From: Lachnospiraceae bacterium | Lineage (GTDB): Bacteria; Bacillota; Clostridia; Lachnospirales; Lachnospiraceae | DNA: 11,579 bases | Assembly (NCBI GenBank): GCA_900754855.1 | Contig: CAAEEI010000201.1 | Coordinates: forward strand, 1 to 11,579 | Reading direction: 5' to 3' | Shown here: positions 6,546-11,579 of the stretch, piece after piece | Layout of the letters: each line of letters begins with the position of its first letter | How positions within the stretch are numbered: position 1 is the first letter of the stretch | The notes under the pieces: generated by a model | The model's input: only the letters and a program-made list of their open reading frames with translations | Databases searched by the model: none | What the model was told of the DNA's origin: nothing | Made by a program: the position numbers and the translations under genes

Positions 6546-6570
6546 CCGGTTTTTTTCACAAAAAAACTGG
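6546..6570. repeat. Snap-back palindrome in the divergent control region
   Basis: CCGGTTTTTTT (6546-6556) pairs with AAAAAAACTGG (6560-6570) over 11 positions, one of them G-T, around a CAC loop. The stem is mostly A-T and has no U-tract beyond it on either strand, so it is unlikely to be a terminator. It directly abuts the first SorC-type dyad at 6571 and may bend DNA or extend the operator. Confidence 0.5.
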
Positions 6571-6664
6571 ATGAAATTTGTTTCATGTGTCAATTGATTT
6601 TTCTCATACAAAAATCTATACTTAGTGCATGAGATAATTCTCAAAAAGCATGAAATAATTCTCT
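6571..6664. promoter_or_regulatory. Three operator-like dyads, TGARA-N4-TYTCA (candidate SorC sites)
   Basis: Site 1 (6571-6586) is ATGAAA-TTTG-TTTCAT, site 2 (6630-6643) is TGAGA-TAAT-TCTCA, and site 3 (6651-6664) is TGAAA-TAAT-TCTCT. All share five-base arms and a four-base spacer. Sites 2 and 3 are part of a 16-bp direct repeat beginning GCATGARATAATTCTC (6627, 6648) with a 21-bp period, about two helical turns. Site 1 is centred about 50 bp upstream of the predicted start, while sites 2 and 3 cover and follow it. From memory, the Bacillus subtilis DeoR operator is a palindrome of the type ATTGAACAAAATTTCAAT, which site 1 read on the minus strand resembles closely. The regulator is therefore probably the adjacent SorC protein. 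Confidence 0.65.
6594..6622 (+). promoter_or_regulatory. Promoter of the dehydrogenase-kinase operon
   Basis: TTGATT (6594-6599) and TATACT (6617-6622) are separated by exactly 17 bp and match the sigma-A consensus well. Transcription should begin near 6629, inside or beside operator-like site 2, so a bound repressor would block initiation or early elongation. Confidence 0.7.
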
Positions 6665-6689
6665 ATATACAGGACAGGAGGTCTTTTTG

Positions 6690-7727
6690 ATGAGTGTAGT
6701 AACATTAATTGGAGCAGGACAGATGGCAGCGGCCCTCACCTTTCCTCTGTTTGAAAATGGACATGAAGTTCGTCTGGTAGGCAGTCCTCTGGATGATGAA
6801 GTGATTGACCGGCTTCGGGAAGACAATTACCACATTAATTTATTGAGGACATTACATGATGGAATAAAGTACAGAAAATGCGCTGAGGTCAAAGAGGCGA
6901 TCAAGGGAGCAGATCTGATTGTCTGTGGTATATCCAGTTTTGGTGTAGACTGGTTTGCCGACGAGATTTTGCCGATTCTGGATGAAACTGTACCAGTGAT
7001 TTCCGTGACAAAAGGAATGCTTGATTATGCAGATGGAACTATGCAGACCTATCCGGAATACTGGCAGACCAAACTGCCGGTAGGAAGTAAACTGAGACTT
7101 TATGCTATTGGAGGTCCATGCACAGCCAGAGATCTGGCCGACCATGATCCATCCTTTGTGGCTTATTGTGGAGAGGATTTTGAAACACTGGAATGGATTC
7201 GCAGCCTGTTTTCCACAGACTACTATATCATCAGCCTGACCAAAGATGTGGTTGGTCTGGAGTGCGCGGTAGCGCTGAAAAACGGTTACGCTCTGGGTAC
7301 AGCCATGGCCATTGGAATAAAAGAAAAACTGGGGGATGATGGAATCAACCATAATAACATGAAAGCCGCGCTTTTCCAGCAGAGCGTAAAAGAAATGCTG
7401 GAACTGTTGCGTCTCGTGGGCGGCAGCGTGGATAATATTATGTATGCTGCGGGAGATCTGGATGTGACGGTGTCTGCCGGAAGAAGCCGCACGGTAGGCC
7501 TGCTGCTGGGAAAAGGTTACAGCATTGAAGAAACTCTGGAGCAGCTGCAGGGACAGACCCTGGAAGCGGTGGTTATCGCCACAAGAACAGCCAGAGCAGT
7601 AAAAGCGCTGGCCGCTGCCGGAAAAATCAGTCTGGACGATTTTCCGCTGCTTATGCATGTCAATGCGCTGCTCAATGAACATGCCACATTAAATATCCCA
7701 TGGAAAAAATTTGAGCGGTACATGTAA
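6690..7727 (+). CDS. GpsA-like NAD(P)-dependent sugar/polyol-phosphate dehydrogenase
   Basis: The product is a 345-residue protein of the glycerol-3-phosphate dehydrogenase superfamily. The N-terminal Rossmann domain begins VVTLIGAGQMAAAL (3-16, GxGxxA). SVTKGM (105-110, K108) and GGPCTARDL (141-149) match the conserved lysine loop and the SGPSFA region. The C-terminal helical domain has GLECAVALKN (189-198, K197, the position of the catalytic lysine) and AGDLDVTVSAGRSRTVGLLLGKG (254-276). In GpsA/GPD1 enzymes the last motif reads R-N-R; here it is R265-S266-R267, so the substrate-contacting Asn is Ser. Together with its place beside a FGGY kinase, this suggests a substrate other than dihydroxyacetone phosphate, probably a larger ketose or polyol phosphate. 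AGGAGGT (6676-6682) lies 7 bp before the ATG at 6690; the TTG three bases earlier is not needed. NAD versus NADP preference is not decidable by eye. Confidence 0.85.
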   Translation: MSVVTLIGAGQMAAALTFPLFENGHEVRLVGSPLDDEVIDRLREDNYHINLLRTLHDGIKYRKCAEVKEAIKGADLIVCGISSFGVDWFADEILPILDETVPVISVTKGMLDYADGTMQTYPEYWQTKLPVGSKLRLYAIGGPCTARDLADHDPSFVAYCGEDFETLEWIRSLFSTDYYIISLTKDVVGLECAVALKNGYALGTAMAIGIKEKLGDDGINHNNMKAALFQQSVKEMLELLRLVGGSVDNIMYAAGDLDVTVSAGRSRTVGLLLGKGYSIEETLEQLQGQTLEAVVIATRTARAVKALAAAGKISLDDFPLLMHVNALLNEHATLNIPWKKFERYM

Positions 7728-7824
7728 AGAAAAAGGAAAGCAACACAATCGGAGTGATAAAAAAAGATTAAGGTGAACCACAGACAAAAGAAGGAAAAGG
7801 TAAGGGGAACGAAAGGGGTATACC

Positions 7825-9342
7825 ATGAATTATTATCTGGGATTAGATTTGGGAACAGGAAGTTTAAAAACCGTATTATTTGATAAGGATGGAAGAGAAA
7901 TCGCCGCATCGGCTATAGAATATCCACTCTATCAGCCGCATAACGGATGGTCGGAACAGGATCCGGAAGACTGGTATCAGGCGGCGGTAAGAACGGTAAG
8001 CGATGTTATGGAACGTTCCGGTGTGGCGGCAGAATGTGTAAAAGGTCTGGGAATATCCGGACAGATGATGGGCGCGGTGATGCTGGATAAAAACGGAGAA
8101 GTTCTGCGCCGGGCTATCCTCTGGAATGACGGACGGACGTCTGAGTCCTGTGAACATGTCCGCCATATCGTGGGCGACGATCTGTTTATGAAATATTCGC
8201 TTACACCGGCCAGACCGGGGCTTACGGCGGCAAAGATTCAGTGGGTAAAAGAAAATCAGCCAAAACTCTACAGCGAAGTGGCCCATATTCTCCTGCCAAA
8301 GGATTATCTGCGTTATCGGCTGACTGGTGAGTATGCCACAGAAGTTTCCGATGCTTCTGCCACACAGATTCTGGATATTCCGAATCGTAAATGGTCGGAT
8401 GAAATCATGGCAGCCATGGGGCTGAATGAGGCAATGCTGGGTAAGGTGTATGAATCGCAGGAAATCACCGGCTACGTTCTGCCGGAAGTGGCAAAGGCCA
8501 TGGGAATCACAACGAAATGTGCGGTAGTCGGAGGGGCCAGTGATAATTCCGCCGGCGGCGTAGGCACCGGCGTCGTAGCGCCGGGACGTGCCATGACCAC
8601 CATCGGCACCAGCGGAACGGTATTTGCTTTTTCCGAAAAACCGGTGCTGGATGTCAACCAGTCGGTATACACTTTCTGTATGCCTGTACCGGGCGCATGG
8701 CATTTCATGGGCAGTGTTAATTCCTGCGGAGCTTCCCTGAAATGGTGGAGGAATAACTTCTATCCGGATGATCTGGAATATGAGCAGATCAATAAAGACG
8801 CAGCATCTTCCACACCGAGCGCCAACCGTCTCATTTATCTGCCATACTTAAACGGAGAGCAGTCTCCTCATTTTAACTTAAACTGCCGGGGGTCTTTCGT
8901 CGGACTGGCGGCAATCCACACCAGAGCAGATATGAGCCGTGCGGTCATGGAAGGAGCAACTTATGCTCTGCGGGATATTCTTACCGGTATCCGTAACTGT
9001 GGAATCCGTCCGGAAACCATGCGGATGTGCGGCGGTGGTTCCAAGAGTCCGTTCTGGCGTCAGCTCATGGCGGATATTTATAATATGCCGGTGACTCTTC
9101 CGGATATGAATTCAGAAAACAGCGCGGCTTTGGGCGTAGCGATTCTGGCGGCAGTGGGAACCGGCGAATACCCGAGCGTAGTGGATGCCTGCGATAAGAT
9201 CATCAAGATGCGTCAGGAGGTTTATCAGCCGGACGAAGAGATGGCATTCATTTATGACAAAGTCTATAAAGAATTTGACGCGCTCTATCCAAAGTTAAAA
9301 GAAAACTGGAAATCAATTCTGGATCTGGATTTCAGATACTAG
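7825..9342 (+). CDS. FGGY-family carbohydrate kinase, xylulokinase-like
   Basis: This 505-residue cytoplasmic kinase transfers phosphate from ATP to a ketose or polyol. The N-terminal FGGY domain has YLGLDLGTGSLK (4-15, D8), WSEQDPEDW (42-50), GISGQMMGAVML (76-87), ILWNDGRT (98-105) and LLPKDYLRYRLTGEY (156-170). The C-terminal domain has GGASDNSAGGVGTG (236-249, D240 the catalytic base), TTIGTSG (258-264), LPYLNGEQSPH (339-349), GLAAIHTRADMSRAVMEGATYALRD (360-384) and CGGGSKSPFWRQ (402-413). The pattern fits XylB throughout, but the GQMHG substrate motif of E. coli XylB (His78) is GQMMG here (M82), so D-xylulose is not assured. AAGGGG (7813-7818) precedes the ATG. The 97-bp gap to the dehydrogenase has no promoter or terminator that I can see, so the two are one operon under the SorC sites. 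Confidence 0.9.
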   Translation: MNYYLGLDLGTGSLKTVLFDKDGREIAASAIEYPLYQPHNGWSEQDPEDWYQAAVRTVSDVMERSGVAAECVKGLGISGQMMGAVMLDKNGEVLRRAILWNDGRTSESCEHVRHIVGDDLFMKYSLTPARPGLTAAKIQWVKENQPKLYSEVAHILLPKDYLRYRLTGEYATEVSDASATQILDIPNRKWSDEIMAAMGLNEAMLGKVYESQEITGYVLPEVAKAMGITTKCAVVGGASDNSAGGVGTGVVAPGRAMTTIGTSGTVFAFSEKPVLDVNQSVYTFCMPVPGAWHFMGSVNSCGASLKWWRNNFYPDDLEYEQINKDAASSTPSANRLIYLPYLNGEQSPHFNLNCRGSFVGLAAIHTRADMSRAVMEGATYALRDILTGIRNCGIRPETMRMCGGGSKSPFWRQLMADIYNMPVTLPDMNSENSAALGVAILAAVGTGEYPSVVDACDKIIKMRQEVYQPDEEMAFIYDKVYKEFDALYPKLKENWKSILDLDFRY

Positions 9343-9400
9343 GAAGACCGGAGCTCCGTTAACAAACAGAACAAATCTGCCATAGATAAATAGAAAAGGA

Positions 9401-9490
9401 AGCAAAAGTCGTCTTCTCAACGGTTGATGTGCCTGCCCAAAGACAGGATTTCCATCAATGAAGCAGAGGATGGCTTTTGTTTTTTTGTTT
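9401..9490 (+). terminator. Structured three-helix element with U-tract, downstream of the kinase
   Basis: Three stems are nested. The outer one pairs 9401-9417 with 9465-9481 over about 17 bp with several G-U pairs (AGCAAAAGTCGTC... against ...GATGGCTTTTGTT). The middle one pairs TTGATG (9424-9429) with CATCAA (9453-9458). The inner one pairs CCTG (9432-9435) with CAGG (9444-9447) around an 8-nt loop. A T-rich run (9475-9494) follows at once, as in an intrinsic terminator. On the minus strand the element is followed by CTTCCTTTTCTATTT, so it may work both ways. It is more elaborate than most terminators and could instead be a small structured RNA or a palindromic interspersed element. A separate 10-bp palindrome, CGGAGCTCCG, lies at 9349-9358 just after the kinase stop. 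Confidence 0.7.
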
Positions 9491-9526
9491 TTTGTGTAAT
9501 TTTCAGTGGAAATGATGAGAAAAAAG

Positions 9527-9557
9527 GCATATAATATATATAAAAATATGCATATAA
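9527..9557. promoter_or_regulatory. Candidate PadR operator region
   Basis: GCATAT (9527-9532) and ATATGC (9546-9551) form an inverted repeat. GCATATAA occurs twice as a direct repeat (9527-9534, 9550-9557, period 23). ATATGCATAT (9546-9555) is a perfect palindrome. The cluster lies just upstream of the padR promoter, where PadR proteins commonly repress their own gene. The composition is very AT-rich, so chance symmetry is possible. Confidence 0.35.
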
Positions 9558-9569
9558 GAATCAAATATA

Positions 9570-9597
9570 TTGCAATACCGTTAACCATCAGTATAAT
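9570..9597 (+). promoter_or_regulatory. Promoter of the PadR-family gene
   Basis: TTGCAA (9570-9575) and TATAAT (9592-9597) are spaced by 16 bp, with a perfect -10 box. The start site would be near 9604, leaving a very short leader that is little more than the GAGGAAGGG ribosome binding site (9606-9614). Confidence 0.75.
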
Positions 9598-9618
9598 GAA
9601 AGAAGAGAGGAAGGGAAT

Positions 9619-10002
9619 ATGGCCAATAAAAATTCATTTAAAAAAGGGACAATCGAATTATTGTTATTAGCTCTCCTGACCAAAGAAGACTGCTACGGAT
9701 ACCAGATTACCCAGAGTATCAAAAAGCAGTCGGATGGCTTGATAACGGTGACAGAAGGGGCGCTTTATCCTATATTATACAAACTTTTGGATAAAGGGTA
9801 TGTGACGGATTATAAAAGGCCGGCAGGGAAACGTCTTATGCGGGTGTATTATCATCTGGAAAAAGAAGGAGTGGATTATTTTTATTCGCTGCTGGAAGAT
9901 TATCAGAAGGTGCAGACCGGGGTGCAGAATATTCTGCAGGCCAATGATGTTTTTCAGGCGAAGGAAGAAAGAAAAGAAGAAAGCTGTTGTACTAAAGGGT
10001 GA
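9619..10002 (+). CDS. PadR-family transcriptional regulator
   Basis: The product is a 127-residue winged-helix protein. Residues 8-30 (KKGTIELLLLALLTKEDCYGYQI) and 43-80 (VTEGALYPILYKLLDKGYVTDY, KRLMRVYYHL) give the complete PadR signature: GxxxxLLLAL, YGYQI, the EGALYPxLxxLxxxG recognition helix and the wing ending in YYHLT-like residues. PadR proteins bind DNA as dimers through the winged helix and a C-terminal helix (about 82-110), and often control membrane transporters or stress proteins. No such partner gene follows here, because a terminator closes the transcript at once, so its target lies elsewhere or it controls only itself. The tail is Lys/Glu-rich and ends SCCTKG, with adjacent cysteines at 123-124. 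These are encoded by one arm of the terminator, so the Cys pair may reflect RNA-structure constraint rather than a redox role. Confidence 0.92.
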   Translation: MANKNSFKKGTIELLLLALLTKEDCYGYQITQSIKKQSDGLITVTEGALYPILYKLLDKGYVTDYKRPAGKRLMRVYYHLEKEGVDYFYSLLEDYQKVQTGVQNILQANDVFQAKEERKEESCCTKG

Positions 10003-10023
10003 GCAAAAGTACAACAGCTTTTT
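9980..10023 (+). terminator. Intrinsic terminator overlapping the end of the PadR gene
   Basis: AAAGCTGTTGTACT (9980-9993) and AGTACAACAGCTTT (10008-10021) form a perfect 14-bp stem with a 14-nt loop, followed by a run of five T at 10019-10023 and then CCTTT. The 5' arm is coding sequence and the TGA stop (10000-10002) lies in the loop. A ribosome finishing translation would cover the stem, so coupling of termination to translation is possible. Confidence 0.85.
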
Positions 10024-10189
10024 CCTTTAATTCGGTTTTTTCTCCCTTTCCAATGAAAAGTACCGGCGTATTCTCTTCTCCGATATTTACGATCTGATAA
10101 TATTTTTTCCTTCCCACATGTTTCTTCAAATATTGCCGATAGATTTTCTAAGGGGATGTTGTTTTTGCCATGCCCGAAATAGGAATCAT
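9992..10189 (-). pseudogene. Possible decayed gene fragment of unknown function
   Basis: Between the PadR and BspA-like genes the minus strand has one frame with protein-like composition. An ATG at 10189-10187 is followed by 13 codons, a TAG (10150-10148), and then 51 further codons to a TAG at 9994-9992. The second part contains the segments IYRQYLKKHVGRKKYYQ and IVNIGEENTPVLFIGKG, which read like the KxYKxYLKKHxG-YYxIVxxG-xxPVLL pattern I associate with secreted Lachnospiraceae proteins of unknown role. No ribosome binding site is evident and the fragment is far too short for a full protein. It is therefore best treated as a remnant, and it may be chance. Its end is inside the PadR terminator. 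Confidence 0.3.
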
Positions 10190-10203
10190 CAAAAACTCAG
10201 CCC

Positions 10204-11286
10204 TTATCTTTTTATTATAATCCGTCCTTTAAATCCGGCTTTCCTGATCTGATTACGAACCCGGGAGTTTACCACATAAACCTTGCAGGTATTTGGCAGA
10301 CCCCAGGCGTGGATGGCTTTCAGTTTTGGCGCTTTAATATAAAGGGTTTTTAATTTGCACAGTGATTTTCCGCCGAAACGTCCCCAGAGGATGCGTACGC
10401 TTTTTGGGAAAGTGAGGGATTTTAATTTAGTACTTCGGCGGAAAGCCGATTCCCCAATTTCTTTTACATTTTTTCCTATTTTAACGGATTTTAAATTTTT
10501 CATATCGCCGAAGGCAGATCCGTATATCCGTTTTACAGAAGAAGGAATTTTGATGTGCCGGATGGTGGTATTGCCATAAAAGGCAGCATGTCTAATAAAT
10601 TTTACCGATTTTTTAATGGTATAGTTTTTGGAACCTTTCGGTACGTTATATAGCCATTTGCCGTCCTTACTGTAGACGTCGCCGTCGATGGTCTTATACT
10701 TTGGATGATCCGGCGCGAAAGTGACGTTCGTATCCGGGCAGCCTCTTAAAATAGGCACATAGTCTACATCGGCAGGAACATAAATATCCTTGAGCTTTGG
10801 GCAGTTATAAAAAGGTATGGTTTTAGGACTAAGATCTGCCGGATTTTCCAGAACCACTTCTTCCAGATTCTGATAATTGGCAAAAGCGAGACCGAGATGG
10901 TTTATACCTGCCTCAATGGTCAGTTTACGTAAATGCTTCTGATAGTAGTCGGGATGTTTTAAATGAGAAGGATGTCCTGACACTACCTCCTTCATATTTC
11001 CGGCATACTCGTCAAAAAATCGTACCTTATAGGTTTTTCCCTCATAAGTAATCTCGTCGTGGATGGTGACTTCCGTTCTTGGTTTACCGTCGATATTCGG
11101 TTCGTAAGGGAGGTATTCCAGCGACGCTTCCGCTGTTTCGCCGGGTTCCAAATCATAGCGAACCCCGTCAATCATGACGGTTTTTATCTCTTCTGCCTGA
11201 GAAAAAACTGGCAGGAGAAGAATGAGGAAACATATGGCTAACAGACCGAAACAAAGGGAGTGAACAGGTTTTTTGTTTTGATTCAT
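10204..11286 (-). CDS. Secreted BspA-like leucine-rich-repeat (LRR_5) protein
   Basis: The protein has 360 residues. Residues 1-31 are a signal peptide: basic N-terminus, hydrophobic core LCFGLLAICFLILLLPVF and a probable SQA-EE cleavage, with no lipobox. Residues 35-110 are a non-repeat domain (MIDGVRYDLEPGE ... YEGKTYKVRFF). Treponema pallidum/BspA-type repeats follow: irregular ones at about 118-190, the inter-repeat element HPKYKTIDGDVYSKDGKWLYNVPKG (194-218), then regular 23-residue repeats at about 225-335 with the IPSSVKRIYGSAFGDMKNLKSVKI pattern. The C-terminus (RNQIRKAGFKGRIIIKR) is the short cap often ending such proteins. There is no LPxTG motif, transmembrane anchor or wall-binding domain, so it is probably released or loosely held at the surface. 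Relatives bind host or bacterial surface molecules, but the ligand here is unknown. GGAGGTGT precedes the ATG by a normal distance. No convincing terminator follows the stop. Confidence 0.88.
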   Translation of the reverse strand: MNQNKKPVHSLCFGLLAICFLILLLPVFSQAEEIKTVMIDGVRYDLEPGETAEASLEYLPYEPNIDGKPRTEVTIHDEITYEGKTYKVRFFDEYAGNMKEVVSGHPSHLKHPDYYQKHLRKLTIEAGINHLGLAFANYQNLEEVVLENPADLSPKTIPFYNCPKLKDIYVPADVDYVPILRGCPDTNVTFAPDHPKYKTIDGDVYSKDGKWLYNVPKGSKNYTIKKSVKFIRHAAFYGNTTIRHIKIPSSVKRIYGSAFGDMKNLKSVKIGKNVKEIGESAFRRSTKLKSLTFPKSVRILWGRFGGKSLCKLKTLYIKAPKLKAIHAWGLPNTCKVYVVNSRVRNQIRKAGFKGRIIIKR

Positions 11287-11310
11287 AGTAACACCTCCTG
11301 ATGAAAATTT

Positions 11311-11340
11311 AATATAGATTAAAAATAATATGGTCAGTAA
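11311..11340 (-). promoter_or_regulatory. Candidate promoter of the BspA-like gene
   Basis: On the minus strand TTACTG (11340-11335) and TATATT (11316-11311) are 18 bp apart, giving a start near 11303, immediately before the GGAGGTG site. An overlapping alternative is CTGACC with TATTAA at 17 bp. Neither -35 box is strong. Confidence 0.4.
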
Positions 11341-11457
11341 GTTAGTTTTTGCTTCTCGTTACCAAGGGAAACACCGTCCTTTCTGTAAAATAAACAATAA
11401 AAATGAAATGTAACAGGGGTATTTTGGCTACTATTTATAAAATGATAATAAAATAAA

Positions 11458-11530
11458 AATCATATTATGTCAATGATATATTTGATTAAAATGTATTGAA
11501 ATCATATTTTGTTATGGTTATAATATGATT
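11458..11530. promoter_or_regulatory. AATCATATT operator-like repeats at the right edge
   Basis: AATCATATT occurs at 11458-11466 and 11500-11508 (period 42, about four helical turns) and inverted as AATATGATT at 11522-11530. The outermost pair extends to 11 bp (AATCATATTAT / ATAATATGATT, 11458-11468 and 11520-11530). The inner pair brackets the -35/-10 region of a rightward promoter, so the elements are placed as a classic repressor site would be. Confidence 0.5.
11496..11524 (+). promoter_or_regulatory. Rightward promoter for a gene beyond the window
   Basis: TTGAAA (11496-11501) and TATAAT (11519-11524) are separated by 17 bp, a near-consensus sigma-A promoter. Transcription would start near 11531 and leave the window. 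No ribosome binding site or start codon is visible before 11579. A perfect 16-bp palindrome, ATAAAAAT-ATTTTTAT (11546-11561), lies in the expected leader. The rest of 11341-11495 is AT-rich and I see no gene in it. Confidence 0.65.
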
Positions 11531-11579
11531 AAAAAGAAAACTGTTATAAAAATATTTTTATGCAATGGGAAACAAAATA

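Noticed and set aside
6546..6570. Intrinsic terminator in the SorC divergent region
   Set aside because: The stem is mostly A-T with no following U-tract, and there is no upstream transcript to terminate.
6687..6689. TTG start for the GpsA-like gene
   Set aside because: An ATG at 6690 has ideal spacing (7 bp) to AGGAGGT.
6852..7682. 276-residue minus-strand open frame inside the GpsA-like gene
   Set aside because: It has no family motifs, a His/Phe/Cys-skewed composition typical of antisense shadows, and full overlap with a clear dehydrogenase.
7876..8703. 275-residue minus-strand open frame inside the FGGY kinase gene
   Set aside because: Shadow of a strongly conserved kinase sequence; no RBS and no recognisable motif.
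9401..9482. Known riboswitch or mobile-element terminus
   Set aside because: I could match neither a riboswitch consensus nor target-site duplications; without a search it stays a terminator-like structure.
10355..10579. 74-residue plus-strand open frame within the BspA-like gene
   Set aside because: Antisense shadow of the leucine-rich repeats with no RBS.

Overview
The window looks like a chromosomal segment from a low-to-mid GC, Gram-positive anaerobe of the Clostridia, most likely Lachnospiraceae. The basis is family content and style only: a CdaR/PucR-type regulator, a SorC regulator, a MOFRL-type glycerate kinase, a BspA-like leucine-rich-repeat secreted protein, AGGAGG ribosome binding sites, and AT-rich intergenic DNA with TTGnnn/TATAAT promoters. 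No species can be named from the sequence. I see no rRNA, tRNA, CRISPR array, insertion sequence or phage gene.

Layout. (1) 1-993 is the 3' end of a gene for a very acidic, probably exported protein of unknown function. A large bidirectional terminator hairpin (1066-1140) separates it from a convergent hotdog acyl-CoA thioesterase (1662-1171, minus). That gene's upstream region carries a 33-bp-period direct repeat array. (2) A plus-strand sugar-acid module follows: a CdaR-like regulator (1973-3109), an alpha/beta hydrolase (3263-4075) and a class II glycerate 2-kinase (4194-5438). A 20+20 nt inverted repeat in the regulator-hydrolase gap is a candidate operator. (3) A polyol/ketose module is organised divergently: a SorC-family regulator (6420-5482, minus) faces a GpsA-like NAD(P)-dependent sugar-phosphate dehydrogenase (6690-7727) and a xylulokinase-like FGGY kinase (7825-9342). 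The divergent region holds a good promoter with three dyads of one design, TGARA-N4-TYTCA, resembling the Bacillus DeoR operator as I remember it. (4) A structured three-helix terminator-like element (9401-9490) comes next. It is followed by an orphan PadR regulator (9619-10002) whose stop codon lies in the loop of its own intrinsic terminator. A small decayed coding remnant lies opposite (minus, 9992-10189). (5) A BspA-like secreted protein (11286-10204, minus) and an AT-rich right edge complete the window. The edge carries a rightward promoter, framed by a repeated AATCATATT operator-like element, for a gene beyond the window.

How the genes may work together. In the first module CdaR probably senses glycerate or a sugar diacid. 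The hydrolase may open a lactone or ester, and the kinase would feed glycerate into glycolysis as 2-phosphoglycerate. In the second module the kinase would phosphorylate a polyol or ketose and the GpsA-like enzyme would oxidise or reduce the phosphate, with SorC sensing a sugar phosphate. Both enzymes differ from their best-known relatives at substrate-contact positions (Met for His after GQM in the kinase, Ser for Asn after the conserved Arg in the dehydrogenase). The substrate is therefore probably not xylulose or dihydroxyacetone phosphate, and this module is the best candidate here for an undescribed pathway. Neither module has a transporter or aldolase in view.
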